Of a stretch of DNA of 16,134 nt, positions 5,966-13,576 are shown one piece after another. This DNA is from Candidatus Bipolaricaulota bacterium (GTDB lineage Bacteria; Bipolaricaulota; Bipolaricaulia; UBA7950; UBA9294), in assembly GCA_003979035.1 (NCBI GenBank), contig RXOA01000065.1:1-16134 (forward strand). Reading direction: 5' to 3'. Position 1 is the stretch's first letter. Every line of letters starts with the position of its first letter. The notes below the pieces were generated by a model that was not told where the DNA came from, did not search any database, and was given only the letters and a program-made list of their open reading frames with translations. The position numbers and the translations under genes are program-made.

Positions 5966-6660
5966 GAGGTCACCACCTGCTTGACGGACTTTTTTGTCAG
6001 CGACTCGATCTGCCCGTCACAGATCTCGACGAGAACGTCGGCGATCTTCGCGATCTCGGGGTTGTGGGTGACGAGCATGACCGAACGATCCTCTCCGACA
6101 AACCCCTCCAGCAATCCGAGGATGTACTCCCCGGTTGTTGTATCCAGATTCCCGGTTGGCTCGTCTGCGAGGATCCAGCGGGGTTCGTTGACCAGCGCCC
6201 TTGCAATCGCGACGCGCTGCTGCTCTCCACCGGAAAGCTTCGACGGACGGTGCTTCATACGGCTCTTCAGCCCGACGCTTTCCAGGGCATGAGCGGCCTT
6301 GTCTCGAGCCACACCTGCCGGGGCATCTTGTAGGAGAAGTGGGAGTTCCACATTTTCAAGCGCAGTCAACGTTCCCACCAGATTGAACTTCTGGAACACG
6401 AAACCGACCTGGTCGGCGCGGTAGTTTGCGCGCTGCCGTGAAGAGAGCGCCCCCAGATCGGCCCCATCGTAGATCACATGGCCCTTGGTTGGTGTGTCCA
6501 GGCAGCCGACCAGATGCATCAGTGTAGATTTGCCCGACCCCGACGGTCCCATGACCACGACGAAGCTCTCGTCCTCAATCGTCAAATCCACGCCCCGCAG
6601 GGCGTGAACCTCCGTTTCTCCCATGTGGTAAGTCTTGTGGACCTCTTCTAAGACAAGCAT
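5962..6660 (-). CDS. ABC transporter ATP-binding protein, LolD/MacB type
   Basis: A 232-residue nucleotide-binding subunit that dimerises under the permease encoded next to it. All catalytic motifs are present: Walker A GPSGSGKST (38-46), Q-loop VFQ (Q90), signature LSGGEQQR (142-149), Walker B ILADEPTG (D166, E167), D-loop NLD and switch histidine H199 (LVTHN). The opening segment MLVLEEVHKTYHMGETEVHALRGVDL is characteristic of the LolD/MacB group. The start at 6660 has GGAGGG about 5 bases upstream. It overlaps the permease start by 4 bases and follows the secreted-protein gene by 38 bases, so all three are probably one operon. Confidence 0.95.
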   Translation of the reverse strand: MLVLEEVHKTYHMGETEVHALRGVDLTIEDESFVVVMGPSGSGKSTLMHLVGCLDTPTKGHVIYDGADLGALSSRQRANYRADQVGFVFQKFNLVGTLTALENVELPLLLQDAPAGVARDKAAHALESVGLKSRMKHRPSKLSGGEQQRVAIARALVNEPRWILADEPTGNLDTTTGEYILGLLEGFVGEDRSVMLVTHNPEIAKIADVLVEICDGQIESLTKKSVKQVVTS

Positions 6661-6698
6661 GACGCCCTCCGATGGATCTCCCGCCTCGTGCTACGGCT

Positions 6699-7379
6699 CT
6701 ACGGCTCCCAGATGAACTCAACAAGCTCAACAGCGCTGAACCGCATGAAGTGCTCCTCTCCCGCTTCTCCGGCTGTGGAGTACTCGAAGTCCATGTATGG
6801 GAACATCGGAAGGAGATTGCGAATGTCCAGATCGCTGGCGATCGCCAGATGAATCACGACGTTGTCGTAGTCGGCGTGGGTGTAGATTCCGTAAACGACA
6901 TCCACATCGGCAACCTCGCCGGTCTCAAGTGTCTTTAGGTTCCCACCGTCAGGAAGCAGATAGACGTGGTTGGGTGCGAGGACCTCCTCTGCCAGCGAGT
7001 CCAAAGGGGATAGATCGACGGTTCCCCCGCTATTGACAGTTGGAATCCTGACACCAAGGGCGAACATGGAAACCCCGAATAGCCCGAGACCCACTTGATC
7101 GGATGTGACGAAGGAGGTACTCGAGGCGGACGTCTGGTAGGTTCCATCTCCCAGCGGAAGGATTTCAGTGGTTGATATCGAAGGCTCGATCGAGGCCGGG
7201 CTGGCTACGGAGTAGGTGTACTTGAGATATCCGCCGTTGAAACCGGTGGCCCCGAACATGGCTGTCCCGCGGAACCCGTCTCGATTCTGCTCCGGAGTTT
7301 CCTGCCCGATAGCCACGACTCCCGAGAGCCCGATGACGCACAGCATCAACAAGCTTCCCCACGTCTTCCAGTGTTTCAT
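6699..7379 (-). CDS. Unknown secreted protein, first gene of the ABC operon
   Basis: A 226-residue protein I do not recognise. It begins with a clear signal peptide: basic MKHWK, a hydrophobic stretch to about residue 24, then GQETPEQ. No lipobox cysteine is visible, so secretion to the periplasm or beyond is more likely than lipid anchoring. The mature part is rich in Ser, Thr, Gly and short beta-like segments (GGYLKYTYSVAS, GVYGIYTHADYDNVVIHLAIAS style), suggesting a beta-sandwich or all-beta domain. The ATG at 7379 has GGGAGAAG just upstream. It is co-directional with the MacB-type transporter 38 bases away, so it could be a periplasmic partner, a substrate, or a stress-sensing accessory. 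This is inference from position only. Confidence 0.75.
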   Translation of the reverse strand: MKHWKTWGSLLMLCVIGLSGVVAIGQETPEQNRDGFRGTAMFGATGFNGGYLKYTYSVASPASIEPSISTTEILPLGDGTYQTSASSTSFVTSDQVGLGLFGVSMFALGVRIPTVNSGGTVDLSPLDSLAEEVLAPNHVYLLPDGGNLKTLETGEVADVDVVYGIYTHADYDNVVIHLAIASDLDIRNLLPMFPYMDFEYSTAGEAGEEHFMRFSAVELVEFIWEP

Positions 7380-7555
7380 TATTCTTCTCCCTGTCGTTGT
7401 CTTGGATTCTCCCCTGATCGAAGCATTGCGCCGTACGATACCGGGGGGCTATCAACGCGGATGGTCAGAGTTGTTGCAGAAGTGTGAAGATTCGAGTTGC
7501 TGCCGTGTCTCGCCCGGATGGAGTCTGCGCCGGCCGGGAGCAACAGGCCAAGACG

Positions 7556-7564
7556 TGCTAAGAT
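7556..7564 (+). promoter_or_regulatory. Candidate extended -10 promoter
   Basis: TGCTAAGAT (7556-7564) has the TGn extension and 4 of 6 -10 bases. There is no recognisable -35 box. Transcription would start about 7571, giving a short leader to the ATG at 7605. No convincing promoter was found for the divergent secreted-protein gene in the same gap (7380-7604). Confidence 0.3.
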
Positions 7565-7604
7565 GGGCCGGATCTCACCCATTCCCATCGAAGAGAGGCA
7601 GCCT

Positions 7605-8477
7605 ATGTCCACTCGTCTTACACTGCTGTTTCCGTTGATTCTTCTGGCCGCGCACTTCTCGGCTGTTGGCGTACCGACAGCTTTGCTTGAGACCATGTAT
7701 TTCGGCGATCCGGCAATCCGGATTGAAGGAGCGACATGCCAGGCAGCATGGCTCGATCTGGGTTCCGAAGATGTGGTGGTGGTCGCGCGCGACGAGGGAG
7801 GATCTGAGGCGATCTACACGTCGCCGGACGGGGTGGTCTTTGTGGAAGACTCCGATCTTGTGCATGACCCGCGGTGGATTGAATGGCCCGGCGTCGAGGG
7901 GACATGGCTTCGAATCTTCGTCTCAGGAGAGGAAGGGCTCCTGGCGCTCCGTGCCGGGTGTTCGGGAGTTCCGGAACGGATTGAACTGATCGGGGACTTA
8001 CCAGTCGGAGCCGTATCTCATGCATTTGCCCTAAGCAACTTATCGGGTGACACGATCCTCTTGTCTGCGGTGGCAACAGGAACGATGTCAGCAGTCCTGA
8101 CGGCCCCGTTGATGATGGAAAGTCCGGATCGACTGGTTCTCGGATCGAGCGATGCCACGGGAATCGTATGCGATTCGCGAAGCTCGTTCGGCACGTGTGT
8201 TCTCTCCGATGGCCGCATGAGGGTTTACACAAGCGACGCAGGCAGGATCGTGAGTTGGATCAGTGACGACGGTGGCGTTCATTTCACCGCCGAAGCGGGC
8301 ATCCGCGTAAGCCCTGATGACTTCGCGGGTCTTCCCGTGCAGTCCCTCTCTGATCCGCGGTGTGTCCACCTTGCCGATGGGAGATACCGGCTGTACATGA
8401 CTGGATTCCTGCTCGGCGACGATGGTGTGTCCACTCCCGCGATTCTCAGCGCGACGGCACCCGTTGCCGTGTGGTAG
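7605..8477 (+). CDS. Secreted beta-propeller-like protein with Asp-box-like motifs
   Basis: A 290-residue protein with a signal peptide (LTLLFPLILLAAHFSAVG, about 5-22). Two Asp-box-like turns are visible, TSPDGVVF (72-79) and ISDDGGVHF (219-227). The segment SDPRCVHLADGRYRLYMTG (249-267) is typical of sialidase/glycosidase-type beta-propellers. Together these suggest a repeated four-stranded blade fold outside the cytoplasm. I see no full set of sialidase arginines, so enzyme activity is not claimed. The start at ATG 7605 has GAGAGG (7592-7597) upstream. An earlier in-frame start near 7497 would place a basic, non-hydrophobic stretch before the signal peptide, so it was rejected. It is divergent from the ABC operon and appears monocistronic. 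Confidence 0.72.
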   Translation: MSTRLTLLFPLILLAAHFSAVGVPTALLETMYFGDPAIRIEGATCQAAWLDLGSEDVVVVARDEGGSEAIYTSPDGVVFVEDSDLVHDPRWIEWPGVEGTWLRIFVSGEEGLLALRAGCSGVPERIELIGDLPVGAVSHAFALSNLSGDTILLSAVATGTMSAVLTAPLMMESPDRLVLGSSDATGIVCDSRSSFGTCVLSDGRMRVYTSDAGRIVSWISDDGGVHFTAEAGIRVSPDDFAGLPVQSLSDPRCVHLADGRYRLYMTGFLLGDDGVSTPAILSATAPVAVW

Positions 8478-8693
8478 GGTGTCTGCAGATACGGAGACGA
8501 AACGACAGGGGCGGCAGCCTATCCCTCGATGACACTGCGGGATGAAAGATGTCGGCGATGCCTGAATTGGCCCACTGCGAGACGGTCCGCCTGTTCACAG
8601 AGGCCGATCCCGGCATGCAGCGCGGTGACGGCACAGCGTTTTCGCTTCCCACCGGATTGTCTGACGTTGGCGCCAGCTGGGTGTTGATCTCTC

Positions 8694-8719
8694 ACATTTC
8701 ACACGGAGTGCGGAAATGT
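8694..8719. repeat. 7-bp inverted repeat upstream of the regulator promoter
   Basis: ACATTTC (8694-8700) and GAAATGT (8713-8719) are exact reverse complements 12 bases apart. The right arm overlaps the left arm of the second palindrome, so related ACATT/AATGT half-sites occur three times in 43 bases. Confidence 0.55.
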
Positions 8720-8736
8720 CAGACTTGACTGACATT
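8715..8736. promoter_or_regulatory. 22-bp palindrome, probable operator of the GbsR-type regulator
   Basis: AATGTCAG (8715-8722) and CTGACATT (8729-8736) are perfect 8-bp arms around ACTTGA. The right arm overlaps the -35 box, so a bound dimer would block RNA polymerase. Autoregulation by the adjacent winged-helix protein is inferred. Confidence 0.6.
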
Positions 8737-8753
8737 ACCGAAATAGGTACCAT
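8725..8753 (+). promoter_or_regulatory. Sigma70-type promoter of the export cassette
   Basis: TTGACT (8725-8730, 5 of 6) and TACCAT (8748-8753, 4 of 6) are spaced by exactly 17 bases. The predicted start near 8760 gives a leader of about 26 bases with TGAGG 5 bases before the ATG of the regulator. Confidence 0.6.
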
Positions 8754-8785
8754 TCGTAGAACCCATCAATCCCACTGAGGCGACC

Positions 8786-9259
8786 ATGAAACAACAGGAG
8801 AGACAGCAATTCGTCGAAGAATTCGGCGATAGAATGGACGAATTCGGCCTCCCGCGGATGTATGGCCGTGTCTTGGGGGCGCTTCTGATCTCCGGCAAGC
8901 CAATGCTGTCGATGCAGGAGCTTTCGGCAGAGCTGCAGGCAAGCCATGGCTCGATCAGCATGGCGACGCAGATGCTGATCCGGCTGGGGATGATCGAGAA
9001 GACGAGCGTCCCCGGCGAGCGAAGACACTTCTATCGTGTGGGACGGAACGCGTGGAACACAAGCTTCGCCAACAAGCTGCAATACCTGGAGCTCATGCTC
9101 GATTTGGCGGATCGCGGATTGACGCTGCTCGACGATGCTCCCGAGAAGACCCGTGAGTCTCTTGTGCAGATGCGTTCGTTCTTCGACTTCTTCCGCGGGG
9201 AATTCGAAGGCATCGTCGAACGCTGGGAGCGATCTTGCGCCGACAGCAACTCGCCGTAG
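8786..9259 (+). CDS. GbsR/MarR family transcriptional regulator
   Basis: A 157-residue winged-helix DNA-binding protein of the GbsR subgroup of MarR-like repressors. The N-terminal FGLPRMYGRVLGALLIS (20-36) and the helix-turn-helix LSMQELSAELQASHGSISMATQMLIRLGMI (41-70) are characteristic, followed by the wing VPGERRHFYRVG (75-86). The C-terminal half is helical and probably dimerises. In GbsR-type proteins it can hold an effector site. The gene lies directly behind a promoter carrying a 22-bp palindrome and is followed in the same direction by an RND exporter and a LolA-like protein. It therefore most likely represses that cassette. The effector is unknown. Confidence 0.9.
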   Translation: MKQQERQQFVEEFGDRMDEFGLPRMYGRVLGALLISGKPMLSMQELSAELQASHGSISMATQMLIRLGMIEKTSVPGERRHFYRVGRNAWNTSFANKLQYLELMLDLADRGLTLLDDAPEKTRESLVQMRSFFDFFRGEFEGIVERWERSCADSNSP

Positions 9260-9324
9260 GGGCGACCGTGCGATCATCCCCGACAAGCGGCGCAGACGGA
9301 ACGGTCGATCGCGTATTGGGACGA

Positions 9325-9342
9325 TGAGAGCCGAGACTCTCA
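9325..9342. repeat. 6-bp inverted repeat between regulator and exporter
   Basis: TGAGAG (9325-9330) and CTCTCA (9337-9342) are perfect arms 6 bases apart, in the unusually long 233-base gap inside the cassette (9260-9492). It could be an mRNA hairpin that sets relative expression or a protein site. No internal promoter was recognised and nothing else in the gap could be assigned. Confidence 0.4.
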
Positions 9343-9492
9343 GGGGTTCGCGACAGCCGGAAGACGGTTCAATCCTGGAGGCCAATCGGGACTTGGTAAG
9401 CGTGTGGAGCATGCCGACCGGGTGCTTGGTGCGTGGGAAGGGATCAGCTGGATCGCATTCGGCGAACAGGCGTTGCTTCACAGGTGGAAAGG

Positions 9493-11805
9493 ATGGCTGA
9501 GATGAATTCGATCATGAACCGATGGATACGATTCGCCGTGGACCACCCGATTTGGACGATTGTCGGAACGCTCGTTATCGCTCTCGGTTTGGCGTTCCCG
9601 ATCCAGTCCATGACGCAGGAAACGGACTTCCGGGAATTCCTCGATGACGACGATCCGATTATCGTGCTCATGGATGAAGCCGAGCAACGCTACGGCAAAT
9701 CGTGGGGCATCATGGTCATGCTGTTCAATGAAGAGACCATCTTCAATGACACGACCCTCCGGAAGATCGAGCAGATGACAGAAGCGTTCGAGGATATCCC
9801 CGGGATCAAGAGTGTCACCACGCCATTGAACTCCCAGACGATCATCGGGAGCGAGACGGCCGTGAGCGTGAGCAAGGCCGCTCCTGGAGGCGTGGCTCCG
9901 TCAGCCCCCGAGGAGATGGAGATCTTCCGTTCGCGCGTTCTAGGGGATGAGAACCTTGTCGGCGGTGTTGTCAGCTCCGGTGGCCAAGCTGCGCTTGTCA
10001 ACATCGAGCTCGAGGTCGGCGCAGACGAGTATGCGCTGACGCCGGATATCGTGGACATTGTCGATACCTATCGAGGGGACGGAGACGAGCTGTTCATCTA
10101 CGGCGATGCCTACTTCGACACGGTGATGGCCGAGGAGATGGAAGCAGATACGGCTCTTCTGTTCCCGCTTGCCATTCTGGTGATGGTCGCGCTGCTGTTC
10201 GTAAGCTTTCTGACGATCCGCGGCATTCTTCTGCCGATTGCCGTTGTCTTGCTGTCGGTGGTTGTGGCCATGGGAGCGATGGTCCTTCTTGGGTTCCCGA
10301 TGACCACGATGTCGTTCATCGCACCGATCCTGCTGTTGGCAATCGGCATCGCCGACGCGATCCACGTGCTCAACCGATACAACGAGGAGATTGCCAAGGG
10401 AGGTCCCAAGCGAGAGGCGATTCTGGCAACGATGGATGAGATGAAGGGCCCCGTTGTCATGACGTCGCTGACCACGGCGGTTGGTTTCCTGTCCCTGTTG
10501 ACCGCGTTCATGGTGCCACAGCGACACTTCGGCGTGGTGACCGCGATCGGCGTCATGGCGGCGATGCTGCTCTCGCTTGTTCTCATCCCCGCGGTGATGT
10601 CGCTTCTCAAGAAACCGCGGATCCGCGATCTGAAGAAAGGACTTCGCCCGCTCACCCGCGTCCTCATGGGGTTCGAAAAGGTGATTGTCGGACATCGAAG
10701 GACGGTGCTGGTCGTCGCACTCATCATCTTCGTCGTGATGCTGGCGGGCATCCCCCGTCTTCGAGTCGAGACGTCGAATGAGGAGTTCCTCGGCAAGGAT
10801 CACGAAGCCGTTCAGGTGCTCGGCTTCACCGCGGAGTACTTCTCCGGCGATATGAACATCATGGTGGAGTTCGATACGGGCCGCCGCGACGGCCTCAAAG
10901 ACCCGGCGGTCTTGAACGCCATGTTGGCGTTGGAGGAGTTCATGCTTGCGAACGGCGTCAGCAAGACCTTCTCACTGACCACGCTGGTGCGGCAGATGAA
11001 CGAGAAGTTCAATGCCGATGACCCCGCGTTCTACGTGATTCCGGATCAGCAGAACATGGTCGCGCAGCTTCTGCTCCTGTTCACCTTCCAAGGGGGGACC
11101 TTGGGTGACATGGCGCTGGGAGACTTCAGCGCCGGAACCGTCATGGGCATGTATGAGATGGGCTCCTCAGGGAATGTGTCCCGCTTGGCAGGTCTGGTCC
11201 AGGAGTATCTGGACGAGCATTTCCCCGAAGATGGGGATCTGCGGGTCCGCATGATCGGCGGAACCACATTGATGGATCGCATCTTCACCCAGATGACCCG
11301 GAGCCAGCTCATCGGCTTGGCTTCGACAATCGCGGCGGTGTCGATCCTGGTGATGATCTTGATGGGATCCGTGGTTGCGGGCCTGATTGCGGCGATCCCA
11401 CTTATCCTGACGGTCACATTCAGCATGGGCATCATGGCCTACACGGGACAGCCGCTCGATATCATGACGTTGATGGTCTCGGTCGTCGCCGTCGGGATTG
11501 GCGTAGACTACTCGATCCACTTCATCTCCCGTTTCCGCACCGAGTATCGAAAGGATCAGAATGCTGAACGTTCACTGCAGAAGACCATTCAGACAACGGG
11601 GCGGGGGATCACCTACAATGCGCTCACCGTAGCGCTGGGGTTCTTCATTCTGATCTTCGCGTCGTTCAAGGGAATACGGACCTTCGGATGGCAAATCGCG
11701 TTGACGATGGGCATCAGTGCTCTGTCGGCCATTTCCATCATTCCGGCGATCCTTGTCCAGTGGACACCGAAATTCCTCGGACGCGGGGCATGGAAACGAG
11801 ACTAG
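9493..11805 (+). CDS. RND/MMPL superfamily exporter
   Basis: A 770-residue inner-membrane proton-driven exporter of the MMPL/COG1033 branch of the RND superfamily. It has the duplicated layout of one helix, an extracytoplasmic domain, then five helices. Helix 1 is about 20-40, helices 2-6 about 220-375, helix 7 about 415-435 and helices 8-12 about 620-760. Each half has the charged fourth-helix motif: GIADAIH (about 285-291) and GIGVDYSIHF (about 667-676), with the Asp residues expected for proton relay. ATG 9493 is preferred because of AGGTGGAAAGG immediately upstream; ATG 9502 is an alternative. An in-frame GTG at 9433 lacks a ribosome site. Relatives move lipids or hydrophobic compounds across the inner membrane and often pair with LolA-like periplasmic proteins, as here. 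Confidence 0.93.
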   Translation: MAEMNSIMNRWIRFAVDHPIWTIVGTLVIALGLAFPIQSMTQETDFREFLDDDDPIIVLMDEAEQRYGKSWGIMVMLFNEETIFNDTTLRKIEQMTEAFEDIPGIKSVTTPLNSQTIIGSETAVSVSKAAPGGVAPSAPEEMEIFRSRVLGDENLVGGVVSSGGQAALVNIELEVGADEYALTPDIVDIVDTYRGDGDELFIYGDAYFDTVMAEEMEADTALLFPLAILVMVALLFVSFLTIRGILLPIAVVLLSVVVAMGAMVLLGFPMTTMSFIAPILLLAIGIADAIHVLNRYNEEIAKGGPKREAILATMDEMKGPVVMTSLTTAVGFLSLLTAFMVPQRHFGVVTAIGVMAAMLLSLVLIPAVMSLLKKPRIRDLKKGLRPLTRVLMGFEKVIVGHRRTVLVVALIIFVVMLAGIPRLRVETSNEEFLGKDHEAVQVLGFTAEYFSGDMNIMVEFDTGRRDGLKDPAVLNAMLALEEFMLANGVSKTFSLTTLVRQMNEKFNADDPAFYVIPDQQNMVAQLLLLFTFQGGTLGDMALGDFSAGTVMGMYEMGSSGNVSRLAGLVQEYLDEHFPEDGDLRVRMIGGTTLMDRIFTQMTRSQLIGLASTIAAVSILVMILMGSVVAGLIAAIPLILTVTFSMGIMAYTGQPLDIMTLMVSVVAVGIGVDYSIHFISRFRTEYRKDQNAERSLQKTIQTTGRGITYNALTVALGFFILIFASFKGIRTFGWQIALTMGISALSAISIIPAILVQWTPKFLGRGAWKRD

Positions 11806-11858
11806 TTCAAGAAACGAAGCAGCATTCTGATGCGTAGATACCTCGAAGGAGGCACATG

Positions 11859-12677
11859 ATGTTCAAGCGCGCAATGAGCCTGACCATGACAATGGCCACG
11901 GTTCTCCTGATCGGCGTTCTTGCGGGCGCGATGACGGCAGACGAAATCTTCGACCGCATGGACGAGCAAGCCGATCTGCTGGCTGCTGGGAGCATGGTTT
12001 CGACGATTCGGTTCGACAACAGCTACGGCGATGGGACGACGGCTTCGAACCTGTTCGGCTCCCTCGGGAAGCCGGACTTCTCCTTGATCTACTTCGTCGA
12101 GCCGGCCGACGTGCAAGGGACGATCTTCCTCACCCATGAAGCGGAGGGAGCCGATGCGGATAACCGTCTGTGGCTCTATCTGCCAATCCTTGGGATTCCC
12201 AAGGAGCTGGTCTCGGAGGAGGAGCGCGGCGGCAGCTTCGCGGGGAGTTCCCTGTCCTATGAGGATCTAGGGGATGACGATCGCCGCAACGATTACGACG
12301 CGGTTCTCCTCGGCGAGGAAGGACTCGTGGTCGGCGATCTCACACGAACCGTCTACAAGATCGAATCGACCGCCAAGGCGGAGGCCGATGTCGAGACCCT
12401 TCGGACTGTGCTCTGGGTCGACGCCGAGTTCTTCATCATGCTGAGGATGGAAGGCTACAACGACCTCGGCAACCTCGAGAGCACGATGCAGGTCATGGCG
12501 CTCGGTGAGTTCGAAGGAAGATTGACCGCTGAGATTCTGCTTGCCGAGAATGTCACCGACGGGAGCTCGACCACGGTCACCATCCTCGACCAACATCGCC
12601 CGGATGCAGAGATCTCCGACGAGGTCTTCGCGCCGGAGAACCTCCCGGCGTTTGACCCCGCCGGCTGGGGGTTCTGA
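11859..12677 (+). CDS. Periplasmic LolA-like outer membrane lipoprotein-sorting protein
   Basis: A 272-residue exported protein of the COG2834/LolA-like group, whose half-barrel fold carries lipids or lipoprotein acyl chains in the periplasm. A signal peptide is evident (RAMSLTMTMATVLLIGVLAGA, about 4-24). Diagnostic segments are FDRMDEQADLL, the strand FSLIYFVEPADVQGTIFL, NRLWLYLPILG and the GSFAGSSLSYEDL motif common to RND-linked members. ATG ATG occurs at the start. The second (11859) is 6 bases after AAGGAGG (11846-11852), while the first is only 3 bases away, so the second is chosen. The gene follows the exporter by 53 bases and precedes a strong terminator, so it is the last gene of the cassette. 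It most likely receives what the exporter delivers. Confidence 0.87.
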   Translation: MFKRAMSLTMTMATVLLIGVLAGAMTADEIFDRMDEQADLLAAGSMVSTIRFDNSYGDGTTASNLFGSLGKPDFSLIYFVEPADVQGTIFLTHEAEGADADNRLWLYLPILGIPKELVSEEERGGSFAGSSLSYEDLGDDDRRNDYDAVLLGEEGLVVGDLTRTVYKIESTAKAEADVETLRTVLWVDAEFFIMLRMEGYNDLGNLESTMQVMALGEFEGRLTAEILLAENVTDGSSTTVTILDQHRPDAEISDEVFAPENLPAFDPAGWGF

Positions 12678-12714
12678 GCAAGGAGCCACAACCGCGCAGT
12701 CTCATATGGAGAAG

Positions 12715-12747
12715 ACGGGCCGTCCGATCGGGCGGCCGTTTTTCTTT
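12715..12747 (+). terminator. Strong intrinsic terminator of the export cassette
   Basis: A GC-rich hairpin (ACGG, one bulged G, then CCGTCC pairing with GGGCGG and CCGT, loop GATC) spans 12715-12739. It is followed at once by TTTTTCTTT (12739-12747). This is the classic Rho-independent form and closes the regulator-exporter-LolA unit. Confidence 0.9.
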
Positions 12748-12768
12748 GCCGCCCGTCGAGCGCGAGTT

Positions 12769-12797
12769 TAGACAATGCGGAGATAAGACGCTATCCT
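12769..12797 (+). promoter_or_regulatory. Sigma70-type promoter for the membrane protein gene
   Basis: TAGACA (12769-12774, 5 of 6) and TATCCT (12792-12797, 4 of 6) are spaced by 17 bases, directly after the terminator. The leader is about 33 bases with AGGAGGT (12826-12832) before the ATG at 12837. Confidence 0.55.
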
Positions 12798-12836
12798 AGG
12801 AAGAAGGCCAATATCTGAAGCCATCAGGAGGTCATC

Positions 12837-13445
12837 ATGACGGCGCATCGAAGTTCTCGTGTGGTGATTGTTGTCGGCTCACTGTGCTCAGTCGTCGTTC
12901 TCCTTGCTTCCCCATGGGTTGCATGGTCTCCGATGTCGGTCGCCCTATCCGGCTGGGTCCGGGTGCTTCCGTTTCTCGATGTGGGGATCGCGAGCCGTCC
13001 GCCGCCGGGTTCCCTTTCCAGCGGGGTCCTGATCGCCCGGATCGTCCTCGCTGTGGTCGTGGCGCTTCTACTTGTGTTGCCATGGATCGGTTTTTTTACA
13101 GTGGTTATGGGGAAACGGCGCCGTTTCCTGTGGGCGGCGATCGGGACGATGACCGCCGGGTATCTAGGGCTTGCCGCGCTGACGGCGTACCCGCTGCGAT
13201 CGATGGGGATGCTGGCTGCTGCCGTGGCATCGATGGTGCTTGTTGGCGGATCGCTTGTTGTCGTTGGGAGTTTGATGATGCGTGCTGGTCAAGCAGCGCG
13301 GATCGACCGCGCACCTGCGGGCCTTGTCCTGGCCGCCGGCGCTTCAATGTCGCTCTTCGTGCCTCTTCCGCTCGGGATTCTCCTTCTTGCCGGGAGCTAC
13401 GTCATTCTCATGCGAAGCGCCCTGCGCAAAACGGACGCACCCTAG
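12837..13445 (+). CDS. Unknown integral membrane protein, about five helices
   Basis: A 202-residue polytopic membrane protein that I cannot assign to a family. Hydrophobic segments lie at about 8-30, 62-90, 95-115, 124-147 and 162-195. The last is long enough to be a helical hairpin. A periplasmic-looking loop of about 30 residues (SVALSGWVRVLPFLDVGIASRPPPGS) follows the first segment. Basic KRRR at 92-95 and RAGQAAR near 150 mark cytoplasmic sides by the positive-inside rule. No catalytic or transport motif is visible. It has its own promoter and a strong Shine-Dalgarno, and it sits between the export cassette and an unknown secreted protein gene. Confidence 0.78.
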   Translation: MTAHRSSRVVIVVGSLCSVVVLLASPWVAWSPMSVALSGWVRVLPFLDVGIASRPPPGSLSSGVLIARIVLAVVVALLLVLPWIGFFTVVMGKRRRFLWAAIGTMTAGYLGLAALTAYPLRSMGMLAAAVASMVLVGGSLVVVGSLMMRAGQAARIDRAPAGLVLAAGASMSLFVPLPLGILLLAGSYVILMRSALRKTDAP

Positions 13446-13453
13446 GGCGGCTC

Positions 13454-13472
13454 GCCGGGATGGACTCCCGGC
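13454..13472 (+). terminator. 7-bp GC-rich hairpin after the membrane protein gene
   Basis: GCCGGGA (13454-13460) and TCCCGGC (13466-13472) pair perfectly around a 5-base loop, 8 bases after the stop. There is no T-tract (AAACAC follows), so it may stall polymerase or protect the 3' end rather than terminate by itself. Confidence 0.4.
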
Positions 13473-13524
13473 AAACACTCGATCACGGGATGATGCCGTC
13501 AAATCCGAACTCCGTGCCTTCGGA

Positions 13525-13552
13525 TTGAAAATAACGCGAAATGTAGTATAAT
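13525..13552 (+). promoter_or_regulatory. Near-consensus sigma70 promoter
   Basis: TTGAAA (13525-13530, 5 of 6) and a perfect TATAAT (13547-13552) are spaced by 16 bases within a locally AT-rich stretch. It is the best promoter in the window and drives the unknown secreted protein gene with a leader of roughly 18 bases. Confidence 0.85.
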
Positions 13553-13560
13553 AAAGCGAG

Positions 13561-13568
13561 AAAGGAGG
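13561..13568 (+). promoter_or_regulatory. Near-perfect Shine-Dalgarno site
   Basis: AAAGGAGG lies 8 bases before ATG 13577. A competing ATG at 13570 is only one base away and opens a 4-codon frame, so it is not the start. The site predicts efficient translation. Confidence 0.85.
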
Positions 13569-13576
13569 TATGAAAG

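Larger units (their letters stand above)
8478..8785. other. 308-base intergenic region ahead of the regulator gene
   Basis: This gap separates the propeller gene from the GbsR-type regulator. The left two thirds hold no gene I can support. The only open frame is 59 codons (8549-8728), with no clear ribosome site and no recognisable product. The right third (8690-8760) carries the overlapping inverted repeats and the promoter described separately. Confidence 0.5.

Noticed and set aside
5627..6292. 221-codon + strand frame opposite the ABC permease and ATPase
   Set aside because: It is antisense to highly conserved ATPase motifs and has no domain of its own.
8549..8728. 59-codon + strand frame ahead of the regulator
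   Set aside because: It has no convincing Shine-Dalgarno or recognisable product, and its end overlaps the operator-like palindrome and -35 box. It may be chance; conservation would be needed to support it.
9940..10803. 287-codon - strand frame opposite the RND exporter
   Set aside because: Its His/Arg/Asp/Gln-rich composition is typical of antisense reading of a GC-rich membrane protein gene. There is no ribosome site or domain.
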